Source of the DNA: JBHEMT01 sp046262435
GTDB lineage: Bacteria; Chloroflexota; Dormibacteria; Aeolococcales; Aeolococcaceae
Assembly: GCA_046262435.1 (NCBI GenBank)
Contig: JBHEMT010000128.1
Location: 1-21,301 of the forward strand
Length of the DNA stretch: 21,301 nucleotides
Direction: 5' to 3'
In this document: positions 1 through 7,022 of the stretch, piece by piece
How positions within the stretch are numbered: position 1 is the stretch's first letter
Layout of the letters: every line of letters begins with the position of its first letter
The notes under the pieces: generated by a model
Told to the model about the DNA's origin: nothing
What the model saw: only the letters and a program-made list of their open reading frames with translations
The model's database searches: none
Translations under genes and position numbers: made by a program

Positions 1-848
1 CGGCGGCGGCCGCGATCGAGGCATCGCCGGCCATCGACCACTGGCAGCCGGGAGCCGCACGCACCGATGCGCACAACCTGCTCGGCCACATCGGAATCGA
101 CCCGGACGATGAGCCCGGCCGCCGGCTCACCGCCGCGGAGCGCCGCCGTCTGGACGCGCTGGTGGCGCGCCGCGTGCGCGGTGAGCCGGTGGCATTGATC
201 CTCGGCTCGGTCGAATTTCGCGGTCTCGAGATTCGGGTGCGCGCCGGGGTGTTCGTGCCCCGGGGCAGCAGTGACCTGCTTGCCGAGCAGGTGATCGCGC
301 CGTTGCGACGACGCGGTCACCCCGTGGTGGTCGACGTTGCCGCGGGCACGGCCCCGGTCGGCCTCGCGGCGGCCAACGAGTTGCCTCGCGGCGAGGTGTG
401 GGCGCTCGACATCGCCGCCGACGCCGTGGCCCTGGCTCGGCTGAACGCTCGACGGCTCCGACTGACCAACTTCCACGCGCGCGCCGGCGACATGCTCGCC
501 CCGCTGCCCGCGCGGCTTCGCGGCGAGGTGGATGCCTTCTGCATTCATCCCCCCTATGTGGCCAGGGACGAAATCGACCTGCTCCCCGCGGAGGTGACCG
601 ACTGGGAGCCGGTGGACACCCTGACCGACCACTCCGACGACGGCCTCGGATTGGTCCGGCGCCTGGCCACCGAGTCCATCGACTGGCTGCGCCCGGGCGG
701 CCGGCTGCACGTCGAGATCAGTCCCCGCCTGTCCCGTCAGGTCGCCACCGTTCTCCGCCGGGCCGGCCTCGTCGAGGTGACCACCGAACGCGACTCCGAG
801 GATGCCACTCGGGTGATCAGTGGGCGGCGACCGGGGAAGACCCGCTGA
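1..848 (+). CDS. PrmC-related protein N5-glutamine methyltransferase, 5' partial
   Basis: SAM-dependent class I methyltransferase related to PrmC/HemK, which methylates the Gln of the GGQ motif of release factors. The frame is open from base 3 to the TGA at 846-848, so the true start lies outside the window; the GTG at 162 would cut off the helical N-terminal domain and is not a credible start. Visible marks are ARRVRGEPVALILGSVEFRG followed by GVFVPRGSS (PrmC N-domain and linker), a SAM loop VVDVAAGTAPVG, and the catalytic region CIHPPYV, then RPGGRLHVEIS near the C-terminus. The layout matches the actinobacterial PrmC-related group better than PrmC itself, so the substrate is unproven. Oddity: the family N/D-PPY motif reads HPPY here. 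The gene converges on the MoeB-like gene and overlaps it by 32 bp. Confidence 0.8.
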   Translation, partial: AAAAIEASPAIDHWQPGAARTDAHNLLGHIGIDPDDEPGRRLTAAERRRLDALVARRVRGEPVALILGSVEFRGLEIRVRAGVFVPRGSSDLLAEQVIAPLRRRGHPVVVDVAAGTAPVGLAAANELPRGEVWALDIAADAVALARLNARRLRLTNFHARAGDMLAPLPARLRGEVDAFCIHPPYVARDEIDLLPAEVTDWEPVDTLTDHSDDGLGLVRRLATESIDWLRPGGRLHVEISPRLSRQVATVLRRAGLVEVTTERDSEDATRVISGRRPGKTR

Positions 849-1656
849 CGAACGCGTCGTAGTCGATCAGAGTCCGCTGGGTGGGTGCGTCGCCACACAG
901 GGCGCAGGCCGGGTTGCGACGCACACGCAACTCGCGGAAGGTCATCGCCAGGGTGTCGTGGAGGAGCAGCCGCCCGACCAGCGGCCGGCCCGCCCCGGTG
1001 ACCAGTTTCATCACCTCCACCGCCTGAATGCTGCCGATCACACCGGGCAGCCCCGCCAACACACCCGCGTCGCGGCAGGAGGGCACCATGCCGGGCGGCG
1101 GCGGCTGCGGGTAGATGCAGCGGTAGCAGCCCGACCCGGGGATGAGTGCGGTCACCTGGCCCTCGAAGCGAAAAATCGAGGCGTGCACCAGCGGTTTGCC
1201 GAGCAGGTAGGCGGCATCGTTGGCCAGGTAGCGGGTCTGGAACGTGTCGGTGCCATCGACGACGATGTCGTACTCCGCCAGCAGGTCCATTGCGTTGTGT
1301 CGATCGAGTGCAACGGGATGGGCGATCGCCTCACAGTCGGGGCTCATCGCCAGAATGGCGTCGCGCGCAGCCTCCGCCTTGAAACGGCCGCGCGCCGCGT
1401 GGGCATGGATGATCTGGCGCTGCAGGTTGCTCAGGTCCACGGTGTCACCGTCCACCAAACCGAGGGTGCCCACGCCGCTGGCGGCGAGGTACAGCGCCAC
1501 CGGGGACCCGAGACCGCCGAGCCCGAGGATGCAGACGCGGGCGTCGTTCAGCCGCTGCTGCCCCTCCTCGCCGATCTCACCGAGCACCAAGTGCCGGCTG
1601 TAGCGCTCCCGCTGCTCCGCTGTCAGCCCCGGAGCCGAGCGCGCCGGCCCGCTCAT
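817..1656 (-). CDS. moeB: MoeB/ThiF-family adenylyltransferase (E1-like)
   Basis: 279-residue E1-like enzyme that adenylates the C-terminal Gly-Gly of a MoaD/ThiS/CysO-type sulfur carrier before sulfur transfer (molybdopterin, thiamine or cysteine synthesis). Seen: N-terminal RYSRHLVLGEIGEEGQQRL typical of MoeB, nucleotide loop GLGGLGSP (45-52), acidic VDGDTVDLSNLQRQ with the Arg finger (about 68-81), DGTD (134-137), two zinc CxxC pairs CYRC (177-180) and CALC (251-254), and a SCRDAGVL segment with a conserved Cys at 194. There is no C-terminal rhodanese domain, so it is not a MoeZ-type fusion. The ATG overlaps the stop of the Rrf2 gene (ATGA, 1653-1656) and has no Shine-Dalgarno of its own, so translation is probably coupled. 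Which carrier it serves cannot be told here, since no MoaD/ThiS gene is in the window. Confidence 0.88.
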   Translation of the reverse strand: MSGPARSAPGLTAEQRERYSRHLVLGEIGEEGQQRLNDARVCILGLGGLGSPVALYLAASGVGTLGLVDGDTVDLSNLQRQIIHAHAARGRFKAEAARDAILAMSPDCEAIAHPVALDRHNAMDLLAEYDIVVDGTDTFQTRYLANDAAYLLGKPLVHASIFRFEGQVTALIPGSGCYRCIYPQPPPPGMVPSCRDAGVLAGLPGVIGSIQAVEVMKLVTGAGRPLVGRLLLHDTLAMTFRELRVRRNPACALCGDAPTQRTLIDYDAFVSGSSPVAAH

Positions 1657-2108
1657 CGCGAGGGCGTGACCCGCGGCGCCAGCCGATAGATGCCATGGAA
1701 CACCCGCTCGCCACGGGAGCTCTGCAGCACCTGGGCCAGGCTGGTCTCCTCGAGCACGGTGCGGGCGGCGGCATCGGCCCGGCCGAGCACCTCACGCAGA
1801 GCCGCGGCATGCTGCGGCTCATCCTCCACCCGTCCCGCCGGGACCTCCGCGGCGCCCTCCAGGGCATCGACCACCGCTGCCAGGCTGACCTGCTCAGGCG
1901 GCGCGGCCAGGGCGTGCCCGCCGCGTGGGCCGCGGGTGCTGTGCACCAGGCCGGCCCGGCGCAGGGACATCAACAGCTGGTCGAGGAAGGGGCCGGGGAT
2001 TCGCTCCCGGGCGGCGATCTCGTGGCAGGGGGTCGGGCCCTCGCCGTAGCGCTCGGCGAGGTCGAGCAGGGCACGCACCGCGTAGTCCGCCTTGACGCTC
2101 AGTTTCAT
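1653..2108 (-). CDS. Rrf2-family transcriptional regulator
   Basis: Winged-helix DNA-binding protein of the Rrf2 family (IscR, NsrR, CymR, RirA). The N-terminus MKLSVKADYAVRALLDLA, a recognition-helix region IPGPFLDQLLMSLRRAGLV, the wing RGPRGGHALA and then VSLAAVVDALEG are all in family order. Only one Cys (in PCHEI, before the recognition helix) is present. The three-Cys cluster of Fe-S binding members is missing, so it may sense a metabolite or a partner protein, as CymR does, rather than carry a cluster. The start chosen is the ATG at 2108 because the family begins with MKLS; an in-frame TTG at 2120 would add MSSQ. It is first in an operon with the MoeB-like gene, suggesting control of sulfur-carrier chemistry (inference). 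A promoter and palindrome just upstream suggest autoregulation. Confidence 0.88.
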   Translation of the reverse strand: MKLSVKADYAVRALLDLAERYGEGPTPCHEIAARERIPGPFLDQLLMSLRRAGLVHSTRGPRGGHALAAPPEQVSLAAVVDALEGAAEVPAGRVEDEPQHAAALREVLGRADAAARTVLEETSLAQVLQSSRGERVFHGIYRLAPRVTPSR

Positions 2109-2120
2109 CTGCGAGCTCAA

Positions 2121-2141
2121 TGTTGACCGATCCCGTCAACA
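2121..2141. promoter_or_regulatory. Probable Rrf2 operator palindrome
   Basis: Perfect inverted repeat TGTTGAC-N7-GTCAACA (arms 2121-2127 and 2135-2141). It lies directly downstream of the predicted -10 of the Rrf2-moeB promoter and so covers the expected transcription start. Position and symmetry fit a repressor site for the adjacent Rrf2 dimer. Binding is inferred, not shown. Confidence 0.6.
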
Positions 2142-2170
2142 ACGGTAGCCCGGTGGGTCCGGGCCGTCAA
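2142..2170 (-). promoter_or_regulatory. Predicted promoter of rrf2-moeB operon
   Basis: On the minus strand a -35 TTGACG (2165-2170) is separated by exactly 17 bp from a -10 TACCGT (2142-2147), which keeps the three most conserved -10 bases. The start would fall near 2135, inside the palindrome, leaving a leader of about 26 nt to the ATG at 2108. Confidence 0.55.
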
Positions 2171-2258
2171 CGAGACGGTTCTGCGCACGACACCAGGTCT
2201 GCTGGGTGTCCGGCCGACCGCAGTTTCGGCCTCTGACGAGGCGGAGGTCCCACCCTCG

Positions 2259-2264
2259 TATGGT
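2259..2264 (+). promoter_or_regulatory. -10-like hexamer for a possibly leaderless start
   Basis: TATGGT ends 6 nt before the GTG at 2271, the spacing expected if transcription starts at or next to the start codon. No good -35 lies at 16-18 bp (nearest is CTGACG at 2233, 20 bp away), so this is weak on its own. It parallels the better-supported site at 21126-21154. Confidence 0.3.
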
Positions 2265-2270
2265 GGCCGG

Positions 2271-2867
2271 GTGCTGCTCGGTGAGATCGTCCTGGCGACG
2301 GTCCGGCCTCGGCAACGGCTCCCGGCTCTGGCCGCCCGGGGCGAGGCCGCGGCAACGGCCACCGTGGTGGCGAGCGGGCTGGTCTCCAGCGGCTTGCAGC
2401 TCGCCGCCGGAGCGCTCGAACCGCGCGGCCGACTGGCCGCGCCCGCCGCGGGGGTGGCGATCTCCCTACTGCTCGTTCCGCTGCTTCTGGGCTTCTGGCT
2501 GGCATCGGCTCTGCTCATCGACGTCGCCGCGCGCGTGATGGGGGTCGCGTCCGACCGGGGCGCAATTCGGCGCCTCACAGCCTTCGCCTTCCCGGTGCTG
2601 GTGGTATATGCGGCGGTGACCCTTGGCCAGGCCTGCCTGGACCGCGCCGGCGGAACCGCCGCGTCGTTGAGCCTGGCACTGGGGTTGCTCAACCTGGTGG
2701 TGCTCTTCTGGTTCATCGCGGTGACCGCGGTTGCGGCACGAACCGCGTACGAGCTTCCCGCGCCACATGCGGCCCTGGCCGCCCTGTTCCCCTACGCCGC
2801 GCTGAGCGGACTGCTCTTCGCGTTCGTGGTGATCGCCTCGATCCTCCACGCCCTCGGCGTGCTCTAA
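2271..2867 (+). CDS. Polytopic membrane protein, Yip1-like
   Basis: 198-residue integral membrane protein with about five hydrophobic segments (roughly 24-47, 61-87, 101-122, 131-157, 167-196). The opening GEIVLATVRPRQRLPALA, a short soluble stretch ending in a VRP-type motif followed by a helical membrane bundle, is what bacterial Yip1/YIF1-like proteins look like; their role is not established. No catalytic motif is visible. The GTG at 2271 is the only reasonable start because the frame has no ATG nearby; the GGAGGT at 2242 is too far upstream to serve it. The gene is divergent from rrf2-moeB and convergent with the MMPL gene 19 bp downstream. It may be an unrelated small membrane protein; the family call is tentative, but that it is a real membrane protein gene is fairly secure. 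Confidence 0.6.
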   Translation: MLLGEIVLATVRPRQRLPALAARGEAAATATVVASGLVSSGLQLAAGALEPRGRLAAPAAGVAISLLLVPLLLGFWLASALLIDVAARVMGVASDRGAIRRLTAFAFPVLVVYAAVTLGQACLDRAGGTAASLSLALGLLNLVVLFWFIAVTAVAARTAYELPAPHAALAALFPYAALSGLLFAFVVIASILHALGVL

Positions 2868-2886
2868 CGCACCTGGCGACGACCGC

Positions 2887-5800
2887 CTAGGACGGTGGGT
2901 CCGGGGCCGGAGCGTCGCCGTCACCTCGTCGACGGACATGGGGGGGCGGGCGGCGGCGGCGGCGCGGCGCGGGCAGCTCGCCCCCGGCCGCGGAATCCGG
3001 CGATGCTGCGGCCGGCGGCTGGGCCGCCGGCTCGGACCCGGAGGCCGAAGCGGTCCCCGGTTGGGGCGAGGCCGCCCCTTCGATCTGCGCCCCCGTGGCG
3101 GAATGGGTGACGCGACGTCTGCCGGTGAGGCCGGGGAGGCGCCGGGGCCCCTCTGCCGCCGTGGGCGCCGCCTCGGCGGGTGGGTCCACTGGGGGACGGC
3201 GGCGACCGGTCATACCCGGGAGGCGGCGGGACCCGGCCTCGGCGGCACCGGCCGGCGACGCCGGGTTTTGCCCTCCGCCCGGTGATTGCTCCGCGGGAGC
3301 GGCGCCGCTGCCGGCTGCGGCCGCCTCGCGGGCGGCCGCGGTGGCTGCGGCGCGCTGGCGGCGGCCGAGCGGCGCGGGGGGCGCCGCTGCCGGCGGCGAC
3401 CCGGAGACCGCGGGAGCGCTCCGGGCTGGGGCCGCGACCGCCTCGGGTGCCACGACCGCCGGCGGCGCGCTCTTGTCCCGGGCGCTCGGCGCCACCCGAG
3501 TCCGAGGACCGACGGAGAGCGGAACCAGGCGGCGGCGTGGCCGAGCACGTTCCAGGGCAACAGCGACGGGCACCATCACCCCGAAGACGGCCCCGACCGC
3601 CAGGCCGAGGTCGACAACCACAGCCAGGCCGAAGTCGCTGAGCAGCGGCAGGCCACCAGGCAGGAATCCGCTGAGGGCGAGGACCAGAAAGCCGCCCCCC
3701 AGGGTCAGCGCCGAGACAGCGACGGCCCTGCCGGTGCTGGCGAGAGCGGCGGCTGCGGCATCCTCGGGCGAGGATCCCCGGTCGCACTCCTCGTCGAACC
3801 GGCCCAGCACAAGCACGCCGAACTCCGTTCCCAGAGCCACCACCAGGGCGCCGAGCACCACGGTCAGGGGCGTGAGCTGGGAGAGAGCGGTGCCGCGGGT
3901 TCCGGGCAGATGTCCGAGCACGACCAGCAGCAGCGGAGCCCACCCCGCCGCCAGAGCGGTGGGCAGGACCGGGAGGAGCGCCCGGCGCCACGAGCGGTGG
4001 ATCGCCAGCAGGGCGAGGGCCACCAACAGCAGGGGGGCCAGGTTGAGAAAGAGGGCGCGCCCGGTCAGCGTGTCGTAGGCGCGGGCGGCAAGCACCACGA
4101 GCCCGGCCGGCTGGGCCCGGAGGCCATTGGGCGGCTGCAGGTCCCGAGCCAGGGCATCGACCAGGCCCGCCTGGTCGGCGATCGCTGTGCTCCCCACCCC
4201 GAGCGCGATCCGTGCCGACTGGGGGTCGATGGGGCCGTCCGGCTGGGCATCGGGGGTGATCACATTGCCGGTGAACAGGTCGACCGGCGGGCAGGCCCTC
4301 TCGTTGGCGGGGATGTCCTGGACCAGCACCCGTGCGATCTGGGGAAAGCTGCGCAGGGAGCAGAGGAACCCCACCTGGCGTGGCGCGCCCGACGCCGCGG
4401 CGCTGTTGCCGGTGCCTCCTGGCGAAGCGCCGGCTGTGGGCGTGACCGGCGGCGCGACGGCACCGCCCGGGGACGCGATGCCAGGGGAGGTTGCCCCGGC
4501 CGGGCTCGCGGTGACCGCCGGCGGGGCCGGGCTGGCGTCCGCCGCGCTGGCCGCAGTGAGCGGAACCAGGCGGCCTGCCTGGGCCACCTCAGAAGGTGGC
4601 CGCCGGGCGCTCGGTGACCCCGAGGCGGGAGGCGATGCCCCGGCCGCCGTCGGAGTGGCCGAGGCCCCTGCCGAGGGCGCCGGCGCACTGGACGACCCGC
4701 CGCCAGTCCGGGCGGGACCCAGGCACTGCCGGCCGCTGGGCCGGTCACCGGTTGACGTGGTGGTGGTCCCGAAGAAGAGGTCGGCAATTGATGTGGCCTG
4801 GCTCACCTGGGAGGCGTGTTGGCGCCGGGCTGCCTCGGCTGTGGCGCACTGCCAGAGCACGTTGTCGTTGGCGCGCTGGCCGCCGTACGGGCCCACCACC
4901 TGTCCCTCGACGTAGATGTCCACCTCGTTGGCGTAGCCAATTGCCTGGCGCACGTCCTGGACATCGCGCAGCTCGGCGAGGTTGGGAGCAAGCAGGCGCT
5001 CGGCACTGGTCTCCACCGGGACCGTGGGCAACAGCAGCCAGCCGAGCACGGCGAGCGCCACCGACGGTGCCACCACCGCCCGCCACCGTCCCGCCAACGC
5101 CACGGTGCGGCGCGCCGGAGGCGCCGACTCAACCGATCGCCGGGCTGGGAGCGGAGCCGCCGAGCCGTGCCGGCGGTCGGCGAGCACCGCGGCGGGCAGC
5201 GCCACCAGCACCGCCGTCAGCCAGGACACGACGATGCCCACCGCCAGGACGAGCGCGAACTCGGCGACCAGTGGAACTGCGGTCAGCGGGCCCAGGTCCA
5301 CCCCGGCGACCAGCAGCAGGGCGACCAGCCCCGCCAAGGTGGCCAGCGCGGCCACTCCGGTGGCCGGCCCCGCGGTGCTCAGGGTGACCCGGATGGCCTC
5401 GCGGCTGTCAAGACCGTCACCGCGAGCCTCGGCGTGGCGGGCCACCAGCTGCACCGCGTAGTCGACGGCCAGGCCGACCAGGACCGGGACCCCGGCGAGC
5501 ACTGCCGGGGTGATTGAGGTGCGGGTCCACAGGGCTCCTCCGATGGTGAGCGCGGCAGCGGCGACCGCGGCGGGGAGGGGCCACACCCGCCCGCGCGCTC
5601 GGAAGGTGCCCACCAGCAGGAGCAGCATCAGCAGCAGCGCAACCGGCAGGAGCGCGAGCAGCAGGTGGGTCATCGCGGTGGTGATCCCCAGGGCGAGCAG
5701 CGGAGCGCCCGCGATCGTGAAGTCCATGTGGTCGTTGTTGAACGCCGTGTAGCAGCCCTGGTTGTTGGCCTGCGGCTGGTCACCGCACTCGGTCGGTGCC

Positions 5801-6903
5801 AGCGGTCCCAGAGCCTTGAGCTGGTCCTCCCTGGTGCTCGACCCCACCCGGCGAAGGTCACCTGCCCCGATCCCATGGCGTAGCTCGGCGTCGATGCGGT
5901 CACGCAGGGCGCGCACCCGGGCGGGGTCTCCCGCCGCAGCCTTTGTCATGCGCACGGTGATCACCGCGTAGGCGGCGTCGGTGCTGACCGGCTTGGGCAG
6001 TACGGTGGCCCACTGCGCCTTGGGAGCACAGAAGGCGTGCTCCGCCGCGGTCGGGCAGTTGGGCAGATCGAGCAACAAGCGCTCGTAGAAGGCCTGACAG
6101 TTCGAGGTGCTCTGCAGCAGACCGGCAAGCCGGTCGTTGCACTCGCCGTCGCTGGCCACCAGACGGTCGAAGGTGGTGCGCGCCACCGCCTCGTTGACCT
6201 TGACGTTGGGACTGCTCGACGCCAGGTAGGTGTCGAAGCCCGGCGGCAGCGGGTCCTTGGCGACCGCCTGTTCGACGGCCTGCTCGCGCGCATCCAGCTT
6301 GCGCGCGCCGGCCGCGGTGGGCTGCTTGCTGGCGTCGAGCCGCGCCTGCTTGGCATCGGACACCGCCCGCAAAAAGGTGAGTCCGATCAGTTGGGTGAAC
6401 TTCTGCTGGTCGGACTGGAACAGCTGGTTGAGGGTGGTGGGGTCGCGCTGCCCCTTCTGCTCCTGGAGCAGCACGTCGAGCTTCGCCAGGAAGAAGGGGT
6501 ACTCGATGAGCACCTTGTCGACCTCCTGGCTGGCGGAGAGTTTGCCCGCCGCGGCGACGGTTCCCGGGCCGAGGACGGACTTCACGTCCGGAGCGAGCGA
6601 CAGGGCGATCTCCAGCGCCTGGAGACGCTGCAGGTTGCGCTCCACGTAGAGCGCGGGAGCATTGCGCGCCCGGATCACCACCACCAGTGGGTCGGCGCCG
6701 AAGGTGTCGCTGTAGCGGCCGTATGCCTGGCCGGCGTCGGAGCGGCTGCCGACCAGCAGCCCCTGACCGGAGTCGACGGCGAAGTCCTTAAACCCGATGC
6801 TCCCTACCAGGCAGACCAGCACTGCGGCCGCGAGGACCCGACCCGGCCGGCGGTCGAGGAGGCCGGCCAGGCGGGATGGATGGAGCAGGCGAAGGTGCTT
6901 CAT
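2887..6903 (-). CDS. MMPL/RND-family transporter, 1338 residues
   Basis: Large RND-superfamily transporter of the MMPL/HpnN kind, which moves lipids or hydrophobic molecules across the inner membrane using proton force. Layout: TM1 about 21-37; extracytoplasmic loop about 40-395; TM2-6 about 398-580 with GLAVDYAVQL (D481-Y482, the family's proton-relay position); TM7 about 608-627; second loop 630-945; TM8-12 about 948-1118 with the matching GTEFGVLVL (E1027-F1028); cytoplasmic tail 1119-1338. Loop 2 contains a disordered Ala/Pro/Ser/Thr/Gly linker at about 730-840. The tail is Pro/Ala/Arg-rich with two copies of RRLPGxTGRRR (about 1226 and 1254). Loop 1 has six Cys and loop 2 four. It follows the mce operon on the same strand after 119 bp, suggesting a shared lipid substrate (inference). 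The ATG has no clear Shine-Dalgarno; see the leader ORF. Confidence 0.9.
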   Translation of the reverse strand: MKHLRLLHPSRLAGLLDRRPGRVLAAAVLVCLVGSIGFKDFAVDSGQGLLVGSRSDAGQAYGRYSDTFGADPLVVVIRARNAPALYVERNLQRLQALEIALSLAPDVKSVLGPGTVAAAGKLSASQEVDKVLIEYPFFLAKLDVLLQEQKGQRDPTTLNQLFQSDQQKFTQLIGLTFLRAVSDAKQARLDASKQPTAAGARKLDAREQAVEQAVAKDPLPPGFDTYLASSSPNVKVNEAVARTTFDRLVASDGECNDRLAGLLQSTSNCQAFYERLLLDLPNCPTAAEHAFCAPKAQWATVLPKPVSTDAAYAVITVRMTKAAAGDPARVRALRDRIDAELRHGIGAGDLRRVGSSTREDQLKALGPLAPTECGDQPQANNQGCYTAFNNDHMDFTIAGAPLLALGITTAMTHLLLALLPVALLLMLLLLVGTFRARGRVWPLPAAVAAAALTIGGALWTRTSITPAVLAGVPVLVGLAVDYAVQLVARHAEARGDGLDSREAIRVTLSTAGPATGVAALATLAGLVALLLVAGVDLGPLTAVPLVAEFALVLAVGIVVSWLTAVLVALPAAVLADRRHGSAAPLPARRSVESAPPARRTVALAGRWRAVVAPSVALAVLGWLLLPTVPVETSAERLLAPNLAELRDVQDVRQAIGYANEVDIYVEGQVVGPYGGQRANDNVLWQCATAEAARRQHASQVSQATSIADLFFGTTTTSTGDRPSGRQCLGPARTGGGSSSAPAPSAGASATPTAAGASPPASGSPSARRPPSEVAQAGRLVPLTAASAADASPAPPAVTASPAGATSPGIASPGGAVAPPVTPTAGASPGGTGNSAAASGAPRQVGFLCSLRSFPQIARVLVQDIPANERACPPVDLFTGNVITPDAQPDGPIDPQSARIALGVGSTAIADQAGLVDALARDLQPPNGLRAQPAGLVVLAARAYDTLTGRALFLNLAPLLLVALALLAIHRSWRRALLPVLPTALAAGWAPLLLVVLGHLPGTRGTALSQLTPLTVVLGALVVALGTEFGVLVLGRFDEECDRGSSPEDAAAAALASTGRAVAVSALTLGGGFLVLALSGFLPGGLPLLSDFGLAVVVDLGLAVGAVFGVMVPVAVALERARPRRRLVPLSVGPRTRVAPSARDKSAPPAVVAPEAVAAPARSAPAVSGSPPAAAPPAPLGRRQRAAATAAAREAAAAGSGAAPAEQSPGGGQNPASPAGAAEAGSRRLPGMTGRRRPPVDPPAEAAPTAAEGPRRLPGLTGRRRVTHSATGAQIEGAASPQPGTASASGSEPAAQPPAAASPDSAAGGELPAPRRRRRPPPHVRRRGDGDAPAPDPPS

Positions 6904-6959
6904 CTGCTCAGCCCGGACGCGGACACGCGCGCAGGGTGTCGCGTCGTCGCGTGGGCCAT
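6900..6959 (-). CDS. Possible 19-residue leader peptide ORF before MMPL gene
   Basis: ATG at 6957-6959, preceded 10 nt upstream by GGAGGA (6970-6975), opens a 19-codon frame (MAHATTRHPARVSASGLSR). Its TGA overlaps the MMPL start codon as ATGA (6900-6903). The MMPL ATG itself has no convincing ribosome site, so ribosomes ending the leader could restart on MMPL. Chance short ORFs are common in GC-rich DNA, so this is tentative. Confidence 0.35.
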   Translation of the reverse strand: MAHATTRHPARVSASGLSR

Positions 6960-6978
6960 CGTCGACGGTTCCTCCGTT

Positions 6979-7008
6979 GCCTCGCCTCGGTGTTCCGGGC
7001 GGCGAGGC
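6979..7008 (-). other. Inverted repeat (RNA hairpin) between MCE 6 and MMPL
   Basis: Perfect 8-bp arms GCCTCGCC (6979-6986) and GGCGAGGC (7001-7008) with a 14-nt loop lie in the only sizable gap of the leftward operon. No T-run follows on the minus strand, so it is not a standard intrinsic terminator; partial attenuation or protection of the upstream mRNA end is possible. It ends 4 nt before the GGAGGA of the leader ORF. Confidence 0.45.
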
Positions 7009-7022
7009 CGGTTGTCAGCGGC

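Noticed and set aside
3010..3480. Low-complexity GC-rich stretch as a DNA repeat array
   Set aside because: It encodes the Pro/Ala/Arg tail of the MMPL protein; repetition is at amino-acid level and there is no regular DNA unit or spacer as in CRISPR.
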